Shown piece by piece: positions 16,707 through 24,983 of a stretch of DNA of 37,047 nt. The first letter of the stretch is position 1. Each line of letters begins with the position of its first letter. Under the pieces are notes generated by a model, which saw nothing but the letters and a program-made list of their open reading frames with translations, ran no database searches and was not told where the DNA came from. The stretch lies in NCBI RefSeq assembly GCF_004366595.1, contig NZ_SORE01000043.1:1-37047 (forward strand), given 5' to 3'. Source of the DNA: Paraburkholderia rhizosphaerae (GTDB lineage: Bacteria > Pseudomonadota > Gammaproteobacteria > Burkholderiales > Burkholderiaceae). The position numbers and the translations under genes are program-made.

Positions 16707-17816
16707 ATGCGCGTACTCCATTTTTTTAAGACGTATAAGCCCGACTCAATGGGAGGCGTCGAGGAACTGATCGGTCAGATCTGTTCCGGCGCTGCAAAGC
16801 GCGGCGTAGCGAGCGACGTTTTGACGGTCAGCAAGGACACGTCCACAGTCGATTTCGGCGATCACGTGCATTACCGCGCGAAGCTGGACTTCGAGGTCGC
16901 GTCATCGGCATTTTCGATCGCGGCGTTCCGCAAGTTCGCGGATCTGGCACAGCGCGCAGACCTTATCCACTATCACTTTCCTTGGCCGTTCGCCGACATC
17001 GTTCACTTTGCGACGCGCGTACGCAAGCCGACGGTCGTTACGTACCACTCCGATATTGTCCGACAGAAGACATTACTGCAGATCTACAAACCGTTGCGTG
17101 ACCGATTCCTTGCGGACGTCAACACGATAGTCGCAACGTCGCCCAACTATCTGGCCACGAGCGACGTACTGCAGCGGTTTCGAGACAAGGTCGAGGTGAT
17201 TCCGATCGGCCTCGATCGGAGTTTGTATCCTGACGCGACTGAAGCGCGATTGCGGTACTGGCGGGAGCGCGTGGGCGAAAAGTTCTTCTTGTTCGTCGGC
17301 AATTTGCGGTATTACAAGGGACTGCACATCCTACTCGATGCTGTGCGGGGGATGGACTGCAAGGTTGTGATCGTCGGCGCTGGAGCGGTTGAGAGTGAGT
17401 TGAAGGCACAGGCGGCGCGGTTGCGCCTGGGAAATGTCGACTTTGTCGGACCCGTTGGTGATGAGGATAAGGTGGCGTTGCTGACGCTATGTCATGCACT
17501 CACGTTTCCGTCGCATTTGAGGTCTGAAGCGTTTGGGATTTCGCTGCTCGAAGGGGCAATGTTTGGGAAACCGTTGATTACGGCGGAGATTGGGACTGGG
17601 ACATCGTATGTGAATGTGGATGGGGAGACGGGGTTGGTGGTGCAGGCGGATGATCGGGAAGAATTGATACGGGCGATGCAGACGCTCTGGGACGAAGCGC
17701 TATTGGCCAAGCGCTTCGGGGAGAATGCGCGGCGGCGGTTTGAGACGCTTTTTACAGCGGAGCGGATGGTGGAAGGCTACACCGAATTGTATCGTCGGTT
17801 AGCCACAAAAATTTAA
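16707..17816 (+). CDS. GT4 family glycosyltransferase
   Basis: A 369-residue GT-B fold enzyme. The N-terminal part has a GG loop (MGGVEELI, 15-22) and VVTYHSDIVRQK (110-121). The C-terminal domain starts at LFVGNLRYYKGLHIL (195-209) and carries E274/E282 (SEAFGISLLEG, EX7E) for donor binding. The YHSD and RYYKG motifs are typical of mannosyl- or rhamnosyltransferases using GDP-sugars, such as WbpZ-like enzymes of the Pseudomonas D-rhamnan pathway; I infer a GDP-linked donor from this and from the manC neighbour. It follows manC by 102 bp on the same strand and is probably cotranscribed. Confidence 0.85.
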   Translation: MRVLHFFKTYKPDSMGGVEELIGQICSGAAKRGVASDVLTVSKDTSTVDFGDHVHYRAKLDFEVASSAFSIAAFRKFADLAQRADLIHYHFPWPFADIVHFATRVRKPTVVTYHSDIVRQKTLLQIYKPLRDRFLADVNTIVATSPNYLATSDVLQRFRDKVEVIPIGLDRSLYPDATEARLRYWRERVGEKFFLFVGNLRYYKGLHILLDAVRGMDCKVVIVGAGAVESELKAQAARLRLGNVDFVGPVGDEDKVALLTLCHALTFPSHLRSEAFGISLLEGAMFGKPLITAEIGTGTSYVNVDGETGLVVQADDREELIRAMQTLWDEALLAKRFGENARRRFETLFTAERMVEGYTELYRRLATKI

Positions 17817-17836
17817 TAACCCACTGCTCCTCCAGA

Positions 17837-17865
17837 ATCGCTCACTTTGGTCCTATCGCTCACTT
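17837..17865. repeat. Direct repeat ATCGCTCACTT x2 upstream of an acyltransferase gene
   Basis: The 11-mer ATCGCTCACTT occurs at 17837-17847 and again at 17855-17865, 18 bp apart start to start. It lies in the 158-bp spacer ahead of the second acyltransferase gene and upstream of a -10-like GATAAT (17913-17918). It could be an operator, but there is no further support. Confidence 0.3.
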
Positions 17866-17974
17866 CCCCGCGAAACGGGATGTGATAACTTCGGCGACGC
17901 GATATCAGCGTAGATAATCTGAGCACCTTGGTTACCCCGTTACCCCGACACCGAGCACCACAACACTCGTACAG

Positions 17975-19255
17975 ATGACCAAAATCGCTGACCAACGACC
18001 GACTACCGAGAAATTTGAGTTCATCGAAGGTACGCGCGGCTTCGCGGCAATCCAAGTCGTCTTATTGCACTATTGCAGCGTTTTCTTCCCCTGCTTTGCT
18101 CGCATAGGGAACGCTACCCATCACTCCTGGGAGCGGTCCCTGACAAGTACTCCACTGTTTTTTCTCATTGACGGATACACGGCTGTCTTTGTTTTCTTTC
18201 TTATGAGTGGCTTTGTCCTCGCGCCGTCGTACATGAATAGCAAGCTCAGCGTTCCGCGCCAGATCACGAAGCGTTTCCTTCGGCTGCAGTTCCCGATCTT
18301 TTGTGCGCTTGTGCTGGCAATAATATTGATCTCCGCGTTTCCATTGCAAAAGGTAGAGCTAGGCTCGTTAACCGAATCCGCATGGGCAGCAGGCCTTCTG
18401 CATAGCACCATGACGATACCATCTCTATTGAAGGAATTGCTCGCCAGCTCAATGCTCTTTGGCTATCAAGGAACATCAATCTTCTCTTCAATCAGTGGGT
18501 TGATTCCGAGGCTAGCGCTGTCACCAATCACAGTTTCATTAGATCCACCACTTTGGACGATACACACCGAGTTCTGGGGGTCGATACTCACACTGCTGTT
18601 AATTGTTCTTTTGCGTAAACTTCCGCGGCGAATATACTGGCTTGCATTCGCCGTATCTTTTCTGGTACTTGGGTTAAGCTATTATTCCTTATTTTTGTTG
18701 GGTATATGTGCGTATATTCTCCGGGATACCGCACTTCTTGCCCCGCGGATCATGGCACGATTTTATGGTATCGTGCTGCTCGCAATCGGAATACTTCTTT
18801 CATCCATGACCCCTGATCATTGGTTCGATCAGTTAGCTCGAGTGAACGCTCTCCATCTTAAAGATAGCTTTCAGTTACGGACTGAACTGGCGGCCGTATT
18901 TCTGTTTGGTGGCGTGCTGATTCAACCTGATATTCGCAGCGCCCTTGCGCTACGTTTTCCCCGTTGGTTAGGAAAAATCTCCTTCAGCCTTTATCTGATT
19001 CATTTTCCAATTCTCTTTACCATTTCGGGTGTGATTTTTAAAGCATGTTTGACCTACGTCTCATATGACGTGGCTGCCGCATTCACCGCAATCTCAGGCA
19101 TTGCCCTCACATTGACAATCGCGGTGTACTTTCAACGATATATTGATGCTCAAACCGTGAACTTCGCCCGATTCGTGACTGCGAAATCGCACTTGTTTTT
19201 GATCGATACAGTCAAACATAATCTAGCTGATGAATTCGATAAGCGGATTCGGTAA
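17975..19255 (+). CDS. Acyltransferase 3 family membrane protein
   Basis: A 426-residue polytopic membrane protein of the acyltransferase 3 family (PF01757). Features seen are the N-terminal EGTRGFAAIQVVLLHY (R21, H32), the FVFFLMSGFVLAP helix, the basic KRFLRLQFP loop (99-107), a WTIHTEFWGSILT segment (family signature region with a Glu) and the closing SFSLYLIHFPI helix. It probably acetylates, or otherwise acylates, a sugar of this polymer. It is only distantly similar to the acyltransferase at 468-1568. Its base composition is clearly more A/T-rich than manC and the GT4 upstream, suggesting a separate origin. It converges on the methyltransferase gene with 46 bp between stops. Confidence 0.88.
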   Translation: MTKIADQRPTTEKFEFIEGTRGFAAIQVVLLHYCSVFFPCFARIGNATHHSWERSLTSTPLFFLIDGYTAVFVFFLMSGFVLAPSYMNSKLSVPRQITKRFLRLQFPIFCALVLAIILISAFPLQKVELGSLTESAWAAGLLHSTMTIPSLLKELLASSMLFGYQGTSIFSSISGLIPRLALSPITVSLDPPLWTIHTEFWGSILTLLLIVLLRKLPRRIYWLAFAVSFLVLGLSYYSLFLLGICAYILRDTALLAPRIMARFYGIVLLAIGILLSSMTPDHWFDQLARVNALHLKDSFQLRTELAAVFLFGGVLIQPDIRSALALRFPRWLGKISFSLYLIHFPILFTISGVIFKACLTYVSYDVAAAFTAISGIALTLTIAVYFQRYIDAQTVNFARFVTAKSHLFLIDTVKHNLADEFDKRIR

Positions 19256-19301
19256 TCGCTTCGTGCTGGCTTCCTAAATTCAAGTCAAAACCACCGCGCC
19301 C

Positions 19302-20072
19302 TCAAAATCTAAATAAAACCCCCTGGTAAGCTCCAGGTGATTTGTGGTAGACATCTTGGGACACGAAATACTCCGCGCTGCGTGCACCCAAGCTGAGACC
19401 CATACGCTTCATTCCGTCAATGCTGAAACTAGTAATATGAACATCATTGTCCGCGAATACGTCAGCCGCATGCTTTTCCTCTAATTTATCCGCCCCCCAA
19501 AGAAACTGCCACTGATATCGCTCAACGAACGGAACGCTCAGATATATTGCCCCGTCACGATTCAAATGGCGACGCATCAATGAAAATAAGTCACGCGGAT
19601 TGTCCAAATGCTCAAAGACTTGAATTGCCGCAATAAGATCATAGCTTTTTTCATGGTTATCGTCGAACAGACCCAAGCGACTATCTACATTTAGATGTTC
19701 GACTGCAAAACGATGACAATGCGGATTAACCTCGAAGCCCGTCGCTTCCAGTCCAAAATCATTGCAAGCCTTGAGAAACAAACCGGTGCCATGACCAATC
19801 TCCAAGACAGACTTAATACCAGGCACCAAAGTCAGAAGTTCGAGCGTTAATTGACCCAGTATCGCGTAATGATTCTCCCTGTGCGAAAACAGAAATTCGA
19901 AATCACTTAGCTGCTGGTTATCATCTTCGACGTAGCCAGTCCGATGGAAAAAGCTTCGGCAGTCCATACAGAAACGTTGAGGATATGACTGCCGCGTCCG
20001 CCTTCCGACAACGTCCTGCACGTGCAGTGTATAAAGAGAATCGCAAGCCGGACAACGTACCTGAGTTTTCAT
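19302..20072 (-). CDS. Zinc-ribbon class I SAM-dependent methyltransferase
   Basis: A 256-residue protein with two parts. The N-terminus carries two CxxC pairs (C7/C10 in CPAC, C35/C38 in CMDC), a likely zinc ribbon. The rest is a class I methyltransferase: motif I SVLEIGHGTGLFL (88-100), an acidic end of strand 2 (FEVNP), and IQVFEHLDNPRDL (150-162), the Methyltransf_23-type motif after strand 4. Zinc-ribbon methyltransferases of this type are common in O-antigen and secondary-metabolite clusters and are usually assigned to sugar or lipid-linked substrates, but the target here is unknown. It starts at ATG 20072, has a weak ribosome binding site, and shares the A/T-rich composition of the preceding acyltransferase. 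Confidence 0.82.
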   Translation of the reverse strand: MKTQVRCPACDSLYTLHVQDVVGRRTRQSYPQRFCMDCRSFFHRTGYVEDDNQQLSDFEFLFSHRENHYAILGQLTLELLTLVPGIKSVLEIGHGTGLFLKACNDFGLEATGFEVNPHCHRFAVEHLNVDSRLGLFDDNHEKSYDLIAAIQVFEHLDNPRDLFSLMRRHLNRDGAIYLSVPFVERYQWQFLWGADKLEEKHAADVFADNDVHITSFSIDGMKRMGLSLGARSAEYFVSQDVYHKSPGAYQGVLFRF

Positions 20073-20505
20073 GGGGACCCCGAAAGCGTTTTGTCAACGA
20101 CCTGCGATCCTAACACCCTCGTACTGAGTTATCTAAACAGATTCCCTCTAACGGTAGCGCTCCCTTCCGCGCCGACGCGAATCGATTTTGCCTCCGAGTC
20201 TGCTCAGCTAGCGCCGCGTAGCATCCATGCCGCGGCAGCACCACCGACGCCACATTGCGAGCCGCGTCGACTCTTCGCCTTCCAATGGTCCAAGTTATGC
20301 AGCGTTATCCTTGGTCGGCTGAGCCCCTAATCCAGTCCCGAAGGAACCGCTCTAGTCGGTGTAGCCGTCCGCTCCGCGCATCGCTTCGTTCTCAAGGTTG
20401 TCCGCTTCCCTGTTTCAACGTTTACCACTCCCGCCCGGATGACGAGTGCGGGAGCTTTTTCAACAGCCTGCTAGAAGGCGAAACTTCAGGGGAAGCTCAT
20501 TACTT
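20073..20505. other. 433-bp non-coding gap with an orphan terminator
   Basis: No credible gene lies between the methyltransferase start and the sulfotransferase stop. The one clear element is a plus-strand intrinsic terminator at 20428-20460, which points the wrong way for both flanking leftward genes. This suggests the gap is the scar of a lost plus-strand gene or of a rearrangement. I could not recognise any remnant protein in six frames by eye. Confidence 0.4.
20428..20460 (+). terminator. Intrinsic (Rho-independent) terminator, plus strand
   Basis: A perfect 7-bp GC-rich stem, CTCCCGC (20428-20434) with GCGGGAG (20448-20454), encloses a 13-nt loop and is followed by CTTTTTC. On the minus strand the hairpin is followed by TGGTAAAC, so it is directional. 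No plus-strand gene within 1 kb upstream ends here. Confidence 0.65.
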
Positions 20506-21306
20506 CTACAGCAGAAGTTGCCAGTTTCGCTGTGCCGATTTGCGTGTCAGGAAATACGTCCCGATCGAATAGCCAAGTGCGTCGAATATTCGTTGATGTC
20601 TTTGGTATATACGAACGGCGTCCCGCGGAACGATCAAGCGGCGCCACAGACCTGGACGCCCCTGCCAGCCATGTCGGTTCGGCGTCGCGCGCATTTTCTC
20701 GATACTGAGATGTTCCAGGAAAGGACTCAGTTCTCGGGGATCCCCGCCTAACGCGGCAACCTGGGCGCCAAGCACGCTTTCGGGGCTTGCCACCGCATCC
20801 TCGTATCTGAGACGTAAAGCCGCAGGATCCTGCCACCATTGGTACGTGATCGAGAGCAAGTTTTCCGCACCCATACTCAGCGCATATTCAACGAACTCGG
20901 GTGAAGAAGGACTTACGCCTATCAGCGCGCCTGGCAAATTCGTGTTCCCCTCTAACCACCTTGCTGTTCCAGGCTCGTACCTGATGTAATGCAGCGCAGA
21001 AATGAGAACATCGAGAGGATGTCTAGCGACTGTCATTACAGTGAATTGATTTTCGCGAAGCCACAATTGGAAATTCGGCTCGCGATACCAGTGAATCTGA
21101 AGAAAACATCTCATTGGTAGAGGAGAGGGTGCGTCAAGATAGTTGTGAACCGCCACCTCCTGCATACGAAGCGTGCCTGCAATCGTTGACCGGATCCAGG
21201 AATTCCCGCTCCTTGGTGAACTCACGACGGCAATGCGCGACACCTGGTTCGTTGACCGCTCTGAACGGTCATTAGGGGGAGTATCTTGAGAACTTTGTTG
21301 ATTCAT
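20506..21306 (-). CDS. PAPS-dependent sulfotransferase domain protein
   Basis: A 266-residue cytosolic-type sulfotransferase (PF00685-like). The 5'-phosphosulfate loop is VVSSPRSGNSWIRSTI (27-42), and the 3'-phosphate site is VARHPLDVLISALHY (93-107) with the expected Arg and Ser. LRYEDAVASPE (166-176) and a C-terminal GWQGRPGLWRR (213-223), resembling the GxxGxW PAPS-closing segment, complete the fold. It would transfer sulfate from PAPS to a hydroxyl of the glycan or its lipid-linked precursor. The start is the ATG at 21304-21306; an in-frame TTG 9 nt upstream is less likely. A 6-bp hairpin (20502-20518) spans the stop codon. No PAPS synthesis genes (cysDNC) are in the window. Confidence 0.85.
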   Translation of the reverse strand: MNQQSSQDTPPNDRSERSTNQVSRIAVVSSPRSGNSWIRSTIAGTLRMQEVAVHNYLDAPSPLPMRCFLQIHWYREPNFQLWLRENQFTVMTVARHPLDVLISALHYIRYEPGTARWLEGNTNLPGALIGVSPSSPEFVEYALSMGAENLLSITYQWWQDPAALRLRYEDAVASPESVLGAQVAALGGDPRELSPFLEHLSIEKMRATPNRHGWQGRPGLWRRLIVPRDAVRIYQRHQRIFDALGYSIGTYFLTRKSAQRNWQLLL

Positions 21307-21434
21307 GGTCGGCAATCACGCCGCCCGCGACGCCCTAAATTTGAGCGACAGCGTGGCCTGAAAAGTTAATGTGCGGCTTCTTCCAAACGTCCTAAAAGTG
21401 AAAAAAGCAACGATTGATTCTACTCACACGGGAC

Positions 21435-21499
21435 GCCTATCACCATTATCACACATAATACGAATGGCCCTCCAAACTTGTGTGACAAAAATGATAGGC
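21435..21499. repeat. 65-bp imperfect inverted repeat between sulfotransferase and GT-fusion genes
   Basis: GCCTATCA (21435-21442) pairs perfectly with TGATAGGC (21492-21499). After a few mismatches a second block, TCACACA with TGTGTGA, also pairs. About 17 of 22 positions match, giving a long stem with a loop of about 20 nt. In the minus-strand transcript it lies 14 nt beyond the stop of the GT fusion gene and about 130 nt upstream of the sulfotransferase start. It is not followed by a T tract. It could be an mRNA 3'-end stabiliser, an operator, or a tiny transposable remnant. Confidence 0.55.
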
Positions 21500-21512
21500 A
21501 AGAACGGGCCCT

Positions 21513-23714
21513 TTATCCGTGCGTCACAGCGGACTCTTCAGCTGAACAAAAAATGAGTTCGATGTCGGGATTCATGTATGAGACCGCCGTAGAGACATTG
21601 CTAACCACGTGCAGTAATACATTGCAGCGCGACATCGTCATTGCATCTCTTATGACTTCCCAAGCCATTCGAACATCCCAACTATCTGGATTTGCCGCCA
21701 CCAGGTGCTGAACCTGAAAGCCTTCATCGCGCCGCCGATCACCCTCGATCTTGTCGTAGCGCGCGTCTTCAGCCTCCGTCGTTCGACGGACATCGGTATA
21801 GCACACCAGTTTCCCCCCAAACTCGTTTCTGAACCGCGCGACCACGCGATCCTGGTCGGTCGCCAAAAACACAGCCCACTCAGGTGAGGCCTCGTCGATT
21901 CCACGGGCGCTCAACTCCTGCCTGACCTTCTCAACATATGCCTGCACATGTGCAATCTTTGCATCCGGTTGCTCCAATGCATGACTCGGATGTTTGACAT
22001 GCGCGGCAATTACAAATTTGCCCGCAAAGTGCCTTGCGCAGAATTCGTCCACTTCGTTCCGATATTCGTCACGCAGGTGTACGTGGTCGGTGAACGCCTT
22101 GTGGTACTGCCGACGAATTCCAGCAAACTGCCCGCTCTTATACAGCTTATAGGCATGAACGTAGGTCAGCTGCGGCTCCCGGTCCTGATTGAAAAGAACA
22201 CGTGGCGCAGTTCCTTTGCGATAAAGAAGCTCTGCGTCATCCATGTCCAGTTCGGTTAGCCCGTACAGGGGCTTAAAGAGCCGCGACCAGACATTTCCCT
22301 CACCGGGACGCCCATAGCAAAAGCTAACAAATTTGCTCGTTCCCTCGCGCTCAATCATCCGATCGACATTCCAGTCGGGAAGCACTAAATGTCGCCGCTT
22401 ATCCCGTTGATCCCAGACCAGGTGACTCATGAATACGTTGAAAACGGAGAAGAACCCACCGTCATGCGCTTGCACGACAGTCCGATCCACTCCCGACAAG
22501 GACGCACAACGGTATCCGACAACGTCCTCTACAATTGCGGGCAGGCCGGTAGGCAACCGCGTAAAGCGTGAGCCACGCTCTCTCGGACGAAACGATCTCA
22601 GGTTTGTATTGATCAATTCACCGTAATTCGATTCGAGCCGCGTAAAGCAAAACTCGGCTGCCAGTTCTCGTCGTGTGCGCATCGTAGGCTCGCTTCGGCC
22701 AGATGACACATATTGAAATGCGTCGGTCAACGCCTTCTCAACATCAACAATGTCAGCAGCATACTGTCGGCCTGCGATCAGATTATCAATCTCCGGGTAT
22801 CGCGCCGGCATCGCAATCGTCGCCGGTATGACGAAGACTCCGTCGGCCGGATGCAAATCATTGTGACCGCCGACATTCGTCACAACCAGCACCTTACCCA
22901 GCGCGAGCGCCTCGCGTGGCCCGATTGAATAGCCTTCACCCCGTGAGCAATTTACAAAGACGTCGCAACGTTCGATCAACGCATTTTTTTCCGCGTCGCT
23001 CAGAGGTTCACAACTGATGACGATGTTACTGACGCCACGACTGCCGATCAGTGCCTTCACTCGCTCAAGGCTTTCGCCGATGGCAAGATTTGAGTGGACA
23101 GTCAGTTCCACGTCTGTACGCGAGCCAAACGCCTTAATAAAACCTTCGACTAGTGATTCAACGCCTTTGCGTGCGTGAAAGGCAGCGATCGAGCAAAACT
23201 TTACCTTACCCGCGGCCGGAGGTCTGTAAGTCCGACTTAATAACCCTTCAATATCCAAAGCGAGAGGTAGCGTTCCAACACTTATCTCAACGCCTGATTT
23301 CCGAGCGACGCTTTCCAAATGTCGACTCATAAAAAGGACAACATCGAAACGCTCGTTGAGAATCTTGACCCACTGCGGAGGCAACTCATCGGAATCGTAA
23401 GCGACGTGTGCGATACTTAGTGCGTCCTCGGGAACAAGGGAATAGTTGAAGTCGTAGGCCCCGTTCCATAGGACATCGGTATAAAACACTACCTTTACCC
23501 GCGATAAGTCCGTGCAGACCGTAACCAGAGTGCCATTTGGCAAAGTAATGCTTCGTTCGGTTCGAAGATGTCGCTCTGTCGGAAAAACGGAGATCGAATA
23601 GTAGCGACTTAACAATTCGCAGGCGGCGTAAGTGGCCGCGCCAATTCCTGTACCAAACGTACACCGCCCGATGATGCAAATCGAACCTGAATCAGATGCC
23701 AAAGCGTGCTCCAT
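21513..23714 (-). CDS. Two-domain glycosyltransferase: GT4 + fucosyltransferase-like C-terminal half
   Basis: A 733-residue soluble protein. Residues about 10-370 are a GT-B GT4 transferase: glycine-rich GTGIGAATYA (21-30), SIAAFHARKGVESLVEGF (175-192) and CSRGEGYSIGPREALALG (256-273) with the E260/E268 pair. Residues about 395-733 are different. They contain AAHVKHPSH (570-578), AVFLATDQDRV (614-624) and HVVSNVSTAVSYMNP (702-716), in the order and spacing of the three motifs of the NodZ/FUT8/O-fucosyltransferase superfamily (GT23-type, HxRRxD / TD / SxxSxxA). The HxR-type motif is HVKH here. I infer a GDP-6-deoxyhexose donor, consistent with the gmd, rmd and fcl-like genes. The gene starts 5 nt after the FkbM-1 stop, so the two are coupled. 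Confidence 0.75.
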   Translation of the reverse strand: MEHALASDSGSICIIGRCTFGTGIGAATYAACELLSRYYSISVFPTERHLRTERSITLPNGTLVTVCTDLSRVKVVFYTDVLWNGAYDFNYSLVPEDALSIAHVAYDSDELPPQWVKILNERFDVVLFMSRHLESVARKSGVEISVGTLPLALDIEGLLSRTYRPPAAGKVKFCSIAAFHARKGVESLVEGFIKAFGSRTDVELTVHSNLAIGESLERVKALIGSRGVSNIVISCEPLSDAEKNALIERCDVFVNCSRGEGYSIGPREALALGKVLVVTNVGGHNDLHPADGVFVIPATIAMPARYPEIDNLIAGRQYAADIVDVEKALTDAFQYVSSGRSEPTMRTRRELAAEFCFTRLESNYGELINTNLRSFRPRERGSRFTRLPTGLPAIVEDVVGYRCASLSGVDRTVVQAHDGGFFSVFNVFMSHLVWDQRDKRRHLVLPDWNVDRMIEREGTSKFVSFCYGRPGEGNVWSRLFKPLYGLTELDMDDAELLYRKGTAPRVLFNQDREPQLTYVHAYKLYKSGQFAGIRRQYHKAFTDHVHLRDEYRNEVDEFCARHFAGKFVIAAHVKHPSHALEQPDAKIAHVQAYVEKVRQELSARGIDEASPEWAVFLATDQDRVVARFRNEFGGKLVCYTDVRRTTEAEDARYDKIEGDRRRDEGFQVQHLVAANPDSWDVRMAWEVIRDAMTMSRCNVLLHVVSNVSTAVSYMNPDIELIFCSAEESAVTHG

Positions 23715-23719
23715 AGAAA

Positions 23720-24895
23720 CTAGGACTGTCGACGAATTGCGAGCTTGATGCTACGAAGCGGCTTTGTTACGCGCCATGATGTACTGGAGAGCATTGCCGC
23801 CACCGCACTTCTCGCCTCGACCAACGTGACCTGCTCCAGCTCCTCGATGCGAAGCTGGAGACGCACCTTTTCCTGACTCAACCATGCCGCATATCTGGAT
23901 GACTCAAACAGTTCCTGATAGCACGCGTCGCGTTCCCGCTCGAGAGTTGAAGCATGCTTTTCACAAGCGTCAAGTTTCGTGCGCAACTCCTCGATTTCCT
24001 GATGAACGAGACCGCTCTCAACTGCTGGGTAAGGTTTCGACTTCTCATCGATAGTTGGCGTTTCCTTCTTGTACGCTGTGAGCCAACCATTGTTGGCGAG
24101 CACTTTCTCTGCTTGCTCGCGACCGGCCTTTTCCATGAGCCATCCCCGGCGCAATTCCTCCACCTCCCGCTCTAGCTCTGTCACTCGTCGCGTAGCCTTC
24201 GCCTCGGGAGCACGAACAAATCCATCAAACCAATTTGGTGGCACCGCAAAGGCTGGCGCGAGCTCGTCGTTTTTCTCTTCGGAGAGATAGAATCGATTGA
24301 GTCCGTCAAAGTACACAAATTTGTATGCCGCATCCAGCAGAAGACCCTCCCACTCCTCGTGGGAAGGCACCGTCGAGTTCGGCTCCGTGGCCTCTACCAC
24401 GATGATCCAAGGCCGGAATTTGCTGAAGTCCGCGCTGGCCAGGACCTCACGCTCATTTCCCTCAACATCGACTTTCAGGAAATGAATTTGCCTGTCACCT
24501 ACGTACTTCTCACAAATATCACGCAACGGGATAACTGTTACGGTAACCTGGCTGACATCCCAGTTTGCATCTTTGTATGTCTCAGCCAGCCGTCTTACGC
24601 CAGTGGAAATACCGTTGCCGCCATCAACTGCAAAATACCGCGCGGCCGTCTCTCTATTCTCAACCGCAACATTGAGATTGATATCCTCCGGTCGGGCCTC
24701 GGTAAGGCGTCCAAATGGGCCTGCCATCGGCTCGATATTTATTCCGCGCCAACCTCGTTCATAGAAAGCTGCGGTCACCGAATCTGCAGTTGGCTCAGCA
24801 GCGCCAACGTCTATGTAGAACCCACGCTCGACCTTGGCGAGCGCACGTCGAAGCATCACGTCTTCGAAATTCTGCGCGTACGAAACAAAATTCAT
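23720..24895 (-). CDS. FkbM family methyltransferase 1 with C-terminal coiled coil
   Basis: A 391-residue protein. Residues 1-230 form an FkbM-type SAM methyltransferase (PF05050): SYAQNFEDVMLRRAL (5-19), GFYIDVGAAEPTADSVT (25-41, SAM loop), GINIEPM (51-57) and HFLKVDVEGNEREVL (138-152). Residues about 233-360 are highly charged and heptad-like (LEREVEELRR, IEELRTKLDACEKHASTLER), a probable coiled coil. The C-terminus ends in STSWRVTKPLR (371-381), a tail shared with the paralogue at 32337-33644. FkbM enzymes O-methylate sugars; the coiled coil recalls the WbdD-type ruler that caps and limits O-antigen chains, but that link is inference. It lies 88 bp downstream of the fcl-like gene and is coupled to the GT fusion. 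Confidence 0.85.
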   Translation of the reverse strand: MNFVSYAQNFEDVMLRRALAKVERGFYIDVGAAEPTADSVTAAFYERGWRGINIEPMAGPFGRLTEARPEDINLNVAVENRETAARYFAVDGGNGISTGVRRLAETYKDANWDVSQVTVTVIPLRDICEKYVGDRQIHFLKVDVEGNEREVLASADFSKFRPWIIVVEATEPNSTVPSHEEWEGLLLDAAYKFVYFDGLNRFYLSEEKNDELAPAFAVPPNWFDGFVRAPEAKATRRVTELEREVEELRRGWLMEKAGREQAEKVLANNGWLTAYKKETPTIDEKSKPYPAVESGLVHQEIEELRTKLDACEKHASTLERERDACYQELFESSRYAAWLSQEKVRLQLRIEELEQVTLVEARSAVAAMLSSTSWRVTKPLRSIKLAIRRQS

Positions 24896-24899
24896 CTGT

Positions 24900-24918
24900 T
24901 AGACAACCGTAGACAACC
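24900..24918. repeat. Tandem 9-mer TAGACAACC x2 upstream of FkbM-1
   Basis: TAGACAACC occurs at 24900-24908 and 24910-24918, ten bases apart, directly upstream of the FkbM-1 ATG in the 88-bp spacer after the fcl-like gene. One helical turn of spacing fits a protein-binding site, but it may also be chance. Confidence 0.3.
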
Positions 24919-24983
24919 ACAGGTTAAAGAACCGCTGCAATTAACATGGCATGACACACGAACAGCCAAGCAAGGAAGCAAAG

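Noticed and set aside
20149..20160. An ops/JUMPstart-like sequence (AACGGTAGCG) as seen before many O-antigen operons
   Set aside because: Two mismatches to GGCGGTAG and no plus-strand operon directly downstream.
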